A program made the position numbers and the translations under genes. Source: Naegleria lovaniensis (taxonomy: Eukaryota > Heterolobosea > Eutetramitea > Acrasida > Naegleriidae). From it: DNA of 64,000 nt. The stretch lies in assembly GCF_003324165.1 (NCBI RefSeq), contig NW_025407858.1, positions 236,463-300,462 on the forward strand, read 5' to 3'. Below the pieces are notes generated by a model that was given only the letters and a program-made list of their open reading frames with translations, was not told where the DNA came from and did no database searches. Position 1 is the stretch's first letter. Every line of letters starts with the position of its first letter. Shown here in pieces: positions 34,727 through 44,621 of this stretch.

Positions 34727-35805
34727 ATGAAACAAAGATCACTGCAGTGGGCATCAAGTAATTTATTCAAACGAAATATTAATTTTATCAAGAAGCCGCT
34801 CTTGGGAAAGGAAGCAACAAGTCAATCCAAAATTCAAAGCACTATTGCCATCCACTCTGATTTCTCAATTCATTCATCCTTCTCATTTCACACACATTCT
34901 ACTTTATTTGCTTTCCCTTTGAAGGCAACCGCCAATCCAAATACAACTTCTACTCAACCCAAAGAGACTCATCAGTTAGACGTACAACATGGAGCAGAAA
35001 TTCAACAAATTATTACCGAACACTACAATGCCCACACTCCTTTGTTTGTGTCAACAGGTAGAAATATCGAACATGGTCCATATTTGGATACCAAACAATT
35101 GGAATCAAATTATATAACGGAAAGAAAACCATTGAAAGGTTTCTCTGAATATTTGGCTTATTCCATTGTCAGATGTATTAAGGGTATTATTCATGCGTTT
35201 TTTGGCAAGAGTATGTAGTTGATATCTCTTACGTGGAGTTTATGATTCTTGTCAGATTATATTCATCATGCTTTATGCTTGGAGGCAATTGCCAGCATAC
35301 CAGGAGTTGTTATGGGAACCATCAAACATTATGCCTTTATTATTAGATTGAGGAGAACAGTCTCTGTTGATTCCAGTGTTATGTTTGATGAAGCAGAAAA
35401 CGAGAGTATGTTGTTAATACGATATCAATATTGTACTTATTTAAATGATTGAAGATATGCACCTAATGATTTGGACACAGATAACATCTCCAACATTTGT
35501 GGAACGTATTTTGGTGGTGAGCTAGCTTTCTCATTTCGAGAAGATTTGTGCATAAATTTCTATCATTTCTGGAAGAAGAAGCAATTCAGTCCTATACTCA
35601 ATTGTTGGAGGACATTGATTCAGATATTTCTCGCTATTCCTCTATTCACATACCTGAAGTAGCCCTAAAATATTATAATTTAGATCCAGTTAAATCTGAA
35701 TTGAGAGATTTAGTGTTGGCAATTAGAGCCGATGAATGCCATCATAGAGATTTCCATCGATTGAAGTCTTATTGGAAAGAAGACTTGCAAAAGTTCTCCG
35801 TTTGA
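34727..35805 (+). CDS. AOX: Mitochondrial alternative oxidase (AOX)
   Basis: AOX is the di-iron ubiquinol oxidase of the inner mitochondrial membrane that bypasses complexes III and IV. Exon 1 (34727-35210) gives a Ser/Thr/basic presequence of about 50 residues and the domain start (KGFSEYLAYSIVRCIKG). A 45-nt intron (GTATGT...TCAG) leads to exon 2 (35256-35405): YIHHALCLEAIASIPGVVMG and FDEAENE. A 49-nt intron leads to exon 3 from 35455: MHLMIWTQITSPTFVERILVV. All iron ligands are present: LEA, EAENExMH across the second junction, LEEEA and RADECHH. Near 35516-35522 the frame changes and about ten residues of the usual loop before the third helix are absent, so the gene as read is not continuous. 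The tail (VALKYYNLDP...FSV) is normal. Confidence 0.9.
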
Positions 35806-35980
35806 AACTTACTGTCGTTCATGGGCGCAGTGGAAAACATTTTAAAAAAAATAATAACATTTGACAGCTCTGGCTATTTCGTATCATCGGTCGATCATGC
35901 CCATTGTTGCTCACTTTTAATGAAACACAACTTTCATCAACTCTCCTTCTTTTTGACAAGATTAAAACATTTTCATCAAC

Positions 35981-37313
35981 ATGTATTATAGTACCAATAG
36001 CCCTCAAAACTCAACACCACATCATCATACCAATTCTACAACATGTCCGTCCATCACAACAAATTCCGAAGAAATTTCATCTCCAGTCAAAACTATTAAA
36101 TCATCGTCTCCACAAAATAATTTGATACAAAATATAGCCTCACATGTCATTCAAGAGGATTTGGAACTCTATGATGGAACAAAAAGTAGATCTATTTCAA
36201 ATGCTTCTTCAGTTGCATCAACAACTCGATTAATCGAAATGCACGAGAAGAATGTAATATCATCATCCGCAAGATATATTGATTTTAGTACTGCTTTTGA
36301 TTACTTTGTAAATCAGAAAAAAGAATTGGACATCAATAACACTGTAAAATTTACAATGAAGGAGGGTGAATGGACCAATGTTTCAGAAAATTGTTGCTTT
36401 TGCATGACACGAAGAAGAAGAGTTCTTTTCGAGTCTTTGAATAGTGATTTATTGGAAGAACTACGAACTTATTTAGCATTAATGACAGTACCATTCAGTA
36501 ATTCAAATTCAATTCACACAGATATGTGTCAAGAGGTTTTTTACTCGATCATGGGAAGGGAGATTAGTACCAAGGACAACCTGGCTACGGTTGATGTTGG
36601 AAATTCACAACCCAATACAATGATTACTAAGGGTAAGTGTTGACTCGTATTTGATTATAATATGATAGATAATACTACAAATGTTGCACAATTAGAATGG
36701 GAGCTGATAGGTTTTTTAGGACCAAATCTCGAAGAGGAATTTCGAGGTTTTGGTGTACTGGGTGCTTTAATGTTATTATATTTCTGTACGCATCACAAAG
36801 AATTGGCTCAAAAGATTTATGCTCTTTCTCTCCATGAAAAAAAACACTTCCCATTTGCTATTTCAGTACTACATTTACTAAAAATTGGTAAGTCGTTGTA
36901 GTATTATGCCTCTCGTTCATGAAATTCAACATCATGAAATGTTCGTAACGATTGAACATTTGAACATTTCAGCGATTGATCTCATTAAGGGAAGGAGGTT
37001 TAACAAGTTTATCAATGAAAATCATAGTGTCATGCGAACAATGCAAATAGTACATGCAGATATTTGTAGAGAGTTTCTAAAACTGTGGTCAAGCAAGTCA
37101 TACACGGAATTGGATTTTCATCACATCATTGAGTCCTACAATTTTGAGATTGTACACAAGGAAAGTTATGCAAAGAAATTATTACTTTCAGATTGTACAC
37201 AGCACATGTTTCATCGTGGTCATGACTCTCCAATATCACAAGAAAGATCACCTGCTTCACCTTCTTCATCTTCACAACAAACAACTCTCAAGAATAGAAA
37301 CGTTTTCAAGTAG
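35981..37313 (+). CDS. ELMO-domain protein
   Basis: ELMO proteins act with DOCK exchange factors on Rac, or (ELMOD type) as GAPs for Arl GTPases. Exons 35981-36632, 36669-36887 and 36973-37313 (GTAAGT donors, introns of 36 and 85 nt) give 403 residues. The N-terminus is Ser/Thr-rich. The ELMO core reads RTYLALMTVPFSNSN at the end of exon 1, then exon 2 with the hallmark WELIGFLGPNLEEEFRGFG followed by VLGALMLLYFCTHH, then helical exon 3 (DLIKGRRFNKFI). The W-x2-IGFxG-x(2)P-x(2)EFRG pattern is diagnostic. No PH or armadillo part of metazoan ELMO1 is visible, so this is closer to the small ELMOD group. The 36-nt intron is unusually short. Confidence 0.85.
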
Positions 37314-37691
37314 ATTTCAAGTTCATGAACTGTGTCCTTGCAAAATTGTCGTGATTGCCACACTTCATGGACAAAACAGTTTGGAACAATAACAACTTTG
37401 TGTTTGCCTTTGCAGTTGGTAGCAAACGAGCTTCTTCGATCGAGGGGTCACATTTCAATGGGCTTTGTATGGTGTGGCGTTTTGTAATTTTTGAAATGCC
37501 ATCCCGCTTCTTATTCTTTCGCACCACTGTTGGGCATTTTAACGAGAGTACCATCAAAAAAAAATAGCAACATTGACGATCAATTATTTCGCGTTAAAAT
37601 TGACGAATCATCATCAATTATTATTATCAATAATTGCGGAAAACATCAACAGCAACAAGACCAGCTATACAATACAACATATAAATTTTTA
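37314..37691. other. Region between convergent genes
   Basis: 378 bases between the stops of the ELMO gene and the transposase-like gene. No convincing coding sequence. If the transposase gene is part of a mobile element, one end should lie here; no inverted repeat is obvious by eye. Confidence 0.4.
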
Positions 37692-40052
37692 TTAAATATA
37701 TTGATTGACATTCTTGTGCATTGGAATGTGGAAAGTCTGATTATGTTTCGGAGAGTATACCGAAACACAGGGGACAAGCTTATTCTTGTGTGGCACATAC
37801 TTAAGAGAGTGATCATCCAAGTTCTCTAACTCCAAACTGTGTTGAGTTGATTTTTTGATTTTGAAGAAAGAGGTTTTGGGCTCAGACTCAGTAGAGTCAT
37901 CAGTTTGGGCAACAACATCAGTATTAGTCTTCAGTACATAATTGCCACAAACACACTCTGATTGTCTTAGTGTGCTCAATTCATAAATGTCACATAATTG
38001 TGCCATATCAAAGAACATTATGGCGTATCTTGCCGAGTTGGAGGATATGAATGCTTTGGTTAAGGTGAAGTTAAGAATTTCTCCCAAAAAAGCTGAATTA
38101 TGGACTAACGGACCAAATAATTCGGCACTATTACCCAACTCAGAAGCTATATGGAAATTTTGGGTGGTTTTAGCAATTCCTGCTTCCTGTTGATATTCTT
38201 CCAACACTTGCCACAATTCATTAATGATAACTGGTAAATCTGCGGTGCGAAAACAATCATGTAATTTGTCTAAAACGTTGACAAATCTTTTCAACATGCT
38301 GACATGTTTTGATATTTCCTCAAAACCTTCAATTTCGTAGAACAAGTCTAGATAATAATGTACTATCATATATACCTCTATAGCTTTGAGATGACCTAGA
38401 TTTTTAGTGATAGATCGTGGATGTCTATGTAAGAATGATGGAAATTTTTGTTGGAGATATAATTTGTCGAACTTCTCCCAACAAGGTATTTGAATTAATG
38501 ACATCATGTCACGCAAAATTCCTTCGTATAGACAATGCATTGAATCATATGATCCCATATCTGTTGGTGTAGGATTCCAATTCTGTTTCAAAATGGGAGA
38601 GTACTCAGATGATGTCATTCCATATTGTGTTTCAAGATTTTCACCTTTTACGATGTTCCAAAAATCAATATCACGAAAACAGTGAACAATCCTTTGATTG
38701 CTTGGAATCACTCTTCGTAATGGATATCTAATAGCAGTTGTTGATTTGGAATTGACTTCTACACTCTCTCCAGGAATGGCACATAAGTGACAAAAGTAGT
38801 ATCCTGATGCTTTGAAGAACAAAATTTCAGATCTTGCCGGTAAGTCTGCCAGCACTCTATCAATTCTCATCTCAAACTTTTCATAATTTCCGTTAAAATA
38901 GTTCAAATCATCCATTAGTATTTGTAGACATAATTTTATCATGTCATGATTAGGTTTAACAGGTATTACCATCCACAATATATTGTTCTTCCTCTTTTTC
39001 CTTAAATGAGGTGGTAATTCGTTCAAGCTAATAGAAAATTGGTAAAAGCTTTGTTGACTGGATTGAAATGGTGAAACTCCATCTCCATATAATGTCGATG
39101 TTTTACCACCATCAGCCACAAATTGTTCATGCTTTGTTTTATAGATTTTACCGTCACATCTATCTTGGATAATACCTTCAGGAGACTTTTCTAATTTAAA
39201 TTGACTAAGGAAATTAGGATCTCTCCATGCACGTTCTTCAAATTGAAATTTGAGAGGTCTAAGAAAACAATGATCTTTCATTGATTTCCAAGCTTTTCCA
39301 CAAGTTGGACAATTTTTATGAGTGACATCTTTTTGATATTGTTGACATTCTAGGCACATTGGAACTTTTCTTGTTTTAGATGATAACATGAAATGATTAT
39401 AGTATCCAGATAGTGAGAGGTGGTCAATTGCATATTCTCTATCAGCATCACTTTTACATAATTGAAGTGCTTCTTTAACAATTTCAATCACTTGCTTTAA
39501 ACAATTCTCAGAGAGAGATGCTGTGACTGTAAACCTCAATATCTTTTTTAACAATGCATCAAAATTCTCGTTTGTAGCGATATTAGATTTTACACTTGAA
39601 AATGAATGTTGTGTTAGAATATCTTCATCACAGATAGTTCCACCTTCATCGTTATAAAAGGAACTCAAGAATTCTTTCAATATGTCATCCATACCAGAGA
39701 CTTTTGGTAGAGAGTCCAATAATTCTTGATCATCATTAACACCATGTGTAGAAGTATCAACAGGAGTGTAATCATAATCTGTTCCTAAATAACAGCTATC
39801 ATGATTGCAACACGATTGGCCGTCACCACATTTTGCTTTTTTATGACATTGAATACTATTGGATGGAATGTTGCGAATGTCTATATCGGCAGTGGTACGT
39901 TTATTATTTTGAACAAGGGGAGAAGAGTATTGGGATGCCTTATTATTTAAAAAGTTTACCCCTTCAATAATCTTATTAGAAATGGAGTGATGTGATATAG
40001 TATCAGAATGATGAATATTTGGCTTTTTCCTTGAGTATTGTAATTGAGCCAT
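37692..40052 (-). CDS. En/Spm (tnp2)-like transposase, intact frame
   Basis: A single 786-residue open frame with an A-run before its ATG. A Cys cluster (CLECQQYQ...CPTCG) near residue 231 looks zinc-binding. DGVSPFQSSQQSFYQFSIS followed by LNELPPHLRKKRKNNIL (about residues 325-350) matches the DGV-x-PF...LPPxLRxKxxNI block of tnp2/En-Spm (CACTA) transposases. YDSMHCLYEGILRDMM (about 504) matches the D-x-MHCLxEG block, and ELFGPLVHNSAFLGEIL (about 645) the FGPL-x(3)S-x-F block. In related elements this protein cuts and joins element ends. The frame is intact, so the copy is either young or has been kept by the host. I could not identify CACTA termini or target duplications. It is divergent from the 506-residue gene 172 bases away. 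Confidence 0.7.
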   Translation of the reverse strand: MAQLQYSRKKPNIHHSDTISHHSISNKIIEGVNFLNNKASQYSSPLVQNNKRTTADIDIRNIPSNSIQCHKKAKCGDGQSCCNHDSCYLGTDYDYTPVDTSTHGVNDDQELLDSLPKVSGMDDILKEFLSSFYNDEGGTICDEDILTQHSFSSVKSNIATNENFDALLKKILRFTVTASLSENCLKQVIEIVKEALQLCKSDADREYAIDHLSLSGYYNHFMLSSKTRKVPMCLECQQYQKDVTHKNCPTCGKAWKSMKDHCFLRPLKFQFEERAWRDPNFLSQFKLEKSPEGIIQDRCDGKIYKTKHEQFVADGGKTSTLYGDGVSPFQSSQQSFYQFSISLNELPPHLRKKRKNNILWMVIPVKPNHDMIKLCLQILMDDLNYFNGNYEKFEMRIDRVLADLPARSEILFFKASGYYFCHLCAIPGESVEVNSKSTTAIRYPLRRVIPSNQRIVHCFRDIDFWNIVKGENLETQYGMTSSEYSPILKQNWNPTPTDMGSYDSMHCLYEGILRDMMSLIQIPCWEKFDKLYLQQKFPSFLHRHPRSITKNLGHLKAIEVYMIVHYYLDLFYEIEGFEEISKHVSMLKRFVNVLDKLHDCFRTADLPVIINELWQVLEEYQQEAGIAKTTQNFHIASELGNSAELFGPLVHNSAFLGEILNFTLTKAFISSNSARYAIMFFDMAQLCDIYELSTLRQSECVCGNYVLKTNTDVVAQTDDSTESEPKTSFFKIKKSTQHSLELENLDDHSLKYVPHKNKLVPCVSVYSPKHNQTFHIPMHKNVNQYI

Positions 40053-40224
40053 TTTTTTTAAAGAATTTTACAGTGCAAGATCGAATCGACTCTCGTTACC
40101 CTGTTTTAAAACTGATTACAAAAGTTTTGATCCATGTTAACATCACATCCATGTTAACGGTTTTGCAACAGTAAATAAAGGCGGTACCATTCACTAATCC
40201 CACCCAAAGCAAAGTTTTAAAAAA

Positions 40225-41745
40225 ATGGCAGGAAAACCAAAATCATCTAGCAATAGTAACACTAATACTCAAAAGAAACCCAGTAGTAGCTCTGATGTTG
40301 TGCATGAGGAGAACTCTCCCAAGATATTTGAGTTTAAGGAAAGAACACCAAATTCCTCGGAAACCATAGAGAAGAATGCAACTCAGTCGTTGCAGGAAGC
40401 TGAGGTCCATTTATTTTCCATGCTTAAGTTTTGCAATAACTTGCTTCTAAATACAGAGCTGAAAGATATGAAGAAATGTGATGCTCAGGGAGCTACATAT
40501 ATTTTGCTTTCAATTGTTTTACAATATAAGAAGCACAAAGTTTTTACAGGTTTTCAAGGCAAGAATGGAACTCCATCTAATCTCAAAGCCAATTTCCTTA
40601 AGCATTATGACAATGAGTTTCTCAAGAAATTAGTTTCCGAGGCTGTAAGAAAGATTTCCATTGCTCTTTTGAAGCTAAAAGGGTTTGAGATCGAAGAATT
40701 TGTATCTGAGGAGTCCGAATTGAAAGTTGGTGACAATGTTGAGATGTTAACACAAATAGATGACAGCACTTTCAGAATAGCTAAAGGAACGGTGGCTACA
40801 ACTCTTGATTCAGAGGAATTTCTAATCGAAAATACTCAAATGTTCGTTGAGTCGTTTGACTTGGATCTTTCTAAACCATTCAGCAGGCAGAAGTTGCTGA
40901 AAATTCAAGACAAATCAGCTTCTCCTCCATTAATTGTAACTCCCTTCTCTAAGGTACACAGAGGTTTAAGCTCTTCCCAACTCTGTTCTGTGTCTAAAGA
41001 AGATACCATGTCCTCATTAAACAAGAATACAGAGAAAAGAAGAAGAGAAGAGGACAACAATGAGAAAGATTGTGAGGAAGCAAATGAGACACCAATAAAG
41101 AATAAGGTGAATGACAACGACGAGGAAAGTTTGCAAGACAGAGGAACAAACGATGATAACAAGGATCAACAATCTGTTGTGAAAAAGAAGAAGGTAATTG
41201 ACCTTGCTCATGATGATAGTGACGAGGGTGAAATGACATTCCGTTCTTACAAGAAACAGAAGAAAGTAATAGACTTGGAAGAAGATTGGGAAGAATGGAA
41301 TACATTCCAACTTTATAAAAAGGAAAAGGCAAAGAACAAGTTGCTCAAAGAGGAGGTGCAAGAGCTGACCTCTCTCCTTGCGCAACTAAACAAACCCCTT
41401 GGGATGATGGTGAGTCTACAACTACAGCACCCAGAGTTGCTGCCTTCTCAATCCGTCAATGTAACACTGGGATCAAGAACGGAAATCATTCCAGCTGGCA
41501 TGATACAGCAATTGGTAAGCGCAAACAGGACGGAAAGGATGAAGATGATGAGCCTATATCTGTTCCGAAAGGACTACCTTGAACTGAACAATGAAGAGAA
41601 AAATTTATTGATAAACACTATCGTGGAATGCACAGCAAAGACGGGCGACAACAAGACTGTGCAAAAATATAAAGCATTGTATCGTACCATTAAATCGAAG
41701 GATAAGAAGTCCAAGAACGAGAAGGAAGAAGAAAGAGATGAGTAA
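40225..41745 (+). CDS. Unknown protein, divergent partner of the transposase-like gene
   Basis: A 506-residue single frame with an A-run before the ATG. I do not recognise it. Residues 1-50 are Ser/Asn-rich; residues 50-160 form a helical domain (VHLFSMLKFCNNLLL, FLKHYDNEFLKKLVSEAVRK). Residues about 165-215 form a small beta-rich module (LKVGDNVEMLTQIDDSTFRI, AKGTVATTL). The rest is Lys/Glu/Asp-rich with two similar repeats (KKKVIDLAHDDSDEGE and KKVIDLEEDWEEW), then a coiled segment. The GD-x-V...A-KG-x-V module loosely resembles the C-terminal module in plant En/Spm second-gene proteins, which would fit its place next to the tnp2-like gene. That link is speculative. It may simply be a host nuclear protein. 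Confidence 0.5.
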   Translation: MAGKPKSSSNSNTNTQKKPSSSSDVVHEENSPKIFEFKERTPNSSETIEKNATQSLQEAEVHLFSMLKFCNNLLLNTELKDMKKCDAQGATYILLSIVLQYKKHKVFTGFQGKNGTPSNLKANFLKHYDNEFLKKLVSEAVRKISIALLKLKGFEIEEFVSEESELKVGDNVEMLTQIDDSTFRIAKGTVATTLDSEEFLIENTQMFVESFDLDLSKPFSRQKLLKIQDKSASPPLIVTPFSKVHRGLSSSQLCSVSKEDTMSSLNKNTEKRRREEDNNEKDCEEANETPIKNKVNDNDEESLQDRGTNDDNKDQQSVVKKKKVIDLAHDDSDEGEMTFRSYKKQKKVIDLEEDWEEWNTFQLYKKEKAKNKLLKEEVQELTSLLAQLNKPLGMMVSLQLQHPELLPSQSVNVTLGSRTEIIPAGMIQQLVSANRTERMKMMSLYLFRKDYLELNNEEKNLLINTIVECTAKTGDNKTVQKYKALYRTIKSKDKKSKNEKEEERDE

Positions 41746-44621
41746 AAGGGGTAATCGTAATAAACCGTACAATTAATTTTATAAAAAAATTTCCTCAACG
41801 TTGAAAGGGAGGACTATACTAACTACAAGTTTAATATCATTGATTCACCATCAAATTGAAATCCAATAACTATTAATCTTTAGTTGGACATAATACAGAT
41901 CAATTCGTCTTGGAACACTCATTCTATGTAAGTAATTTGCTTCCAAATTTATGCGAATAAGACCTGGGCTTACCACTGTGCAAACCTACAAAGAAACAAA
42001 GTATAAATTGAGAATGATGTTATTCCGTTAATCTGCCTTACAAAATAATCCGTCTATCTGTGTTCAGGAATTTTGTTTTGAAAGTGTTGAAGATTCTATC
42101 AACAAACCACAGTTAACAGAATTTGCTATGATCATCGTCCGTGGTTCTATTATTCTTTACTCTCATATTCAACCATATCATCTCATCAACGATACCACAT
42201 ATAACATCAACTCAAATAGCTGTCATCACGTGAAATATGTTCTTGTTGTCTAACAACTCCATTCATCAATTATTCACCACGGAACTCTTTTTTCTCCCGA
42301 GCCAACGACAACTTCGAATTTGATTATTTTCAATTTGGGTTCCACACTTTAACATCGAACTCCCTTAGCTTTAGTACCTACAGCATTAACGTAATCTTAG
42401 CAATCGAGATGAATAGCTCTTCCATTGGAGTATCAACTACATTCGTTCTCAGCACTTGCCTATTTATTTATTTATTTTAATATTAATTCGGAATTGTTGA
42501 TATACATTCCGAACGTTATAGCATTCTCAACGTGAACTGACCAAACCATGATAATATCTAATCTCTTCACAGAAATATCGTCATCCTATTCAGAAATTAT
42601 GAAGAAAGTGTTGAACGATTGAACTAGTTTGCTGGATCTTGAGACGTAAATTTTGTGGAAAGAATCACATTAGATTGGATTCCAAACGATATTTCAACAC
42701 CATTCCAGTTTTTTCCTCAGAGTGAAACAATCTCAAAACGATAAGAAGAGCAATGGACAATATCAAGTTGCAACAAGTAATCCATAACATTGGTCAACAT
42801 GTAATCCTTTATCACGACAGACCAAGCACACAAGTTGCTGTAGTGATTTTGAAGTGATTGAACAATATTCTTTGACATCAAGTTAAAAAAGGACTGTGTG
42901 GCTGAGACAAGATTTCATCATAGTTTGTTTGTTTCGTTGTGACAACAACTGTCACTTGACGAACTTAATTGGGAATACTAATTAATCATTAATGCTTTTG
43001 ATGATGAGAAGTTTGGCGTCATCATAGTACTATGAGTCCTTGACACAACCTTGAAAATCTTCCTCTTGCAATTGCCACTGATGCCTTAAATGTCAAACGA
43101 GGATTTCTTGTCATACTCTACTGATAGCCACAATCACCAAGACTCACGATTCGACCAATATCCGTGAGCCAGAATAGGAGTGGTAAAAGATGTACAAATA
43201 TATTGAAGATGGTGAGTGTTTCAAATTTAAAGCCATGAATACCTGTTTTTTAATCTTTAGTTGAACGTAATAGGACAGTGATTCAAATCAACCCATGAAC
43301 ATTTGATACACTCACATTCTCTGTAAGTATCGCCTTTACATTGAAACATGGTTGTGAACTATATAGGAATTGAAGTTAGATCCTTGACATAAGCATTATG
43401 CCTCGCTACAAAGATACGGTATGTTTCTACATTGTTAACAACAACACGAGTTTGGAATTAATTGGAGGAAAACTAATGGGGTTTGAAACTCGCCAAACAA
43501 CCATCCTTAGGATTGGTGTTTGAGGGATTTTCTGCATATTTTGTCATTAGACTTTATTGAGCAGATCAAATCACTGTTCACATAGTAGAAGGTAAGCGCT
43601 TATATTTGAGCCTTTTTCAATATTTCATTCAAAACATTTCTCAGTTCTCTATGAGCTCCTCTCTATTTCTATTTGTTAGTTCTTGTTCAGAGTATTGGAA
43701 TCATATGTATGTTCATGTTAAATTTTGCGTACATGACAATGAGATTAGAACAAGTATATACTCCACTATTTAAATCGCACCATGTAAGTTATTTCGAGTA
43801 TTGTTGATGCATCTGCTGTACTGAAATGTTATTTTCATTGTTGAATTTGAGAAGAAGGGAAAAGGCGTTTTTATTTGGAGTTGATTTATCTATTGGTGAT
43901 TCTTTTGATGTAAAATTTAAAGGTAAGTTATGGAGGATGAGCTGGTAGTTTTTGAATGAACGAATTGTCAAACAAATTCACTTTTTACTGTGATCATAAG
44001 TGTAGACTGATGATGTAAGTAATTACTTTGAATTAGCAATCTCGTGGTCACTAAATAGTACCGCCTTATTTCAGAGCTCTATATATTTAATTTGTTGAGG
44101 ATTGAGGGAATGAAAATATTTATTGTATTAATGTAACTGTAATTGATGTATTTAATTGAATGAGGAATTGATATATGGTGATACTGTGTGTTGAATGAAA
44201 GAATGTGGAACAATATGAATGAAGTGTCAGTGGAAGTGTGGAGAAATTGGAAAAGCGAAACAAGTAACAGAAAATTGTGAAAAATTAACAACAGGAAAAA
44301 CGAAACTAGTAACAGCAATAATTGACGAAAAAACGAAACTAGTGACAGCAATAATTGACGAAAAAACGAAACTAGTGACAGCAATAATTGATATTTCTGC
44401 ATCAATTTTCTACGTCAATTTCGAGCGTCAATTTGACGGCGCAATTTCTAAAACGTTAATAGGGATTTTTGACGTTTTTTATTGACGAGAAAACATTAAT
44501 TTGTTACGTTTTTAAAATGTGAATAAAAATTTTTTCATCAACTTTGCGACATTAATTGTTTACGAATTTTTAAAAATAATTAACGTCAGCAAAGGGGTGC
44601 GGGATGACATTATAAAAAGAA
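41746..44621. other. 2.9-kb region without a convincing gene
   Basis: The longest gene-poor stretch of the window. No frame over about 110 codons and no recognisable protein. It has many good 5' splice-site-like sequences (GTAAGT or GTAAGC near 41929, 43322, 43590, 43784, 43922, 44012) and TTTAG/acceptor-like sites, so a spliced non-coding transcript or a decayed multi-exon gene is possible. A 23-base motif occurs twice (41873-41895 and 43250-43272), each time ending an acceptor-like CTTTAG, with a GTAAGT 44-60 bases downstream. A 33-bp tandem repeat lies near the right end. Confidence 0.45.
44301..44393. repeat. 33-bp tandem repeat
   Basis: Almost three copies of a 33-base unit beginning CGAAACTAGTGACAGCAATA (starts at 44301, 44334, 44367), nearly identical. 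The unit length is a multiple of three, which creates spurious open frames on both strands. It lies about 230 bases upstream of the large CCDC87-like gene. A poorer related piece (GAAACAAGTAACAG) precedes it at about 44258. Confidence 0.85.

Noticed and set aside
31000-44600. Retroviral, LTR, Polinton or other capsid-bearing element
   Set aside because: I looked for reverse transcriptase, integrase, family-B polymerase, capsid and long terminal repeats and saw none; the only mobile-element signals are of plain DNA-transposon type.
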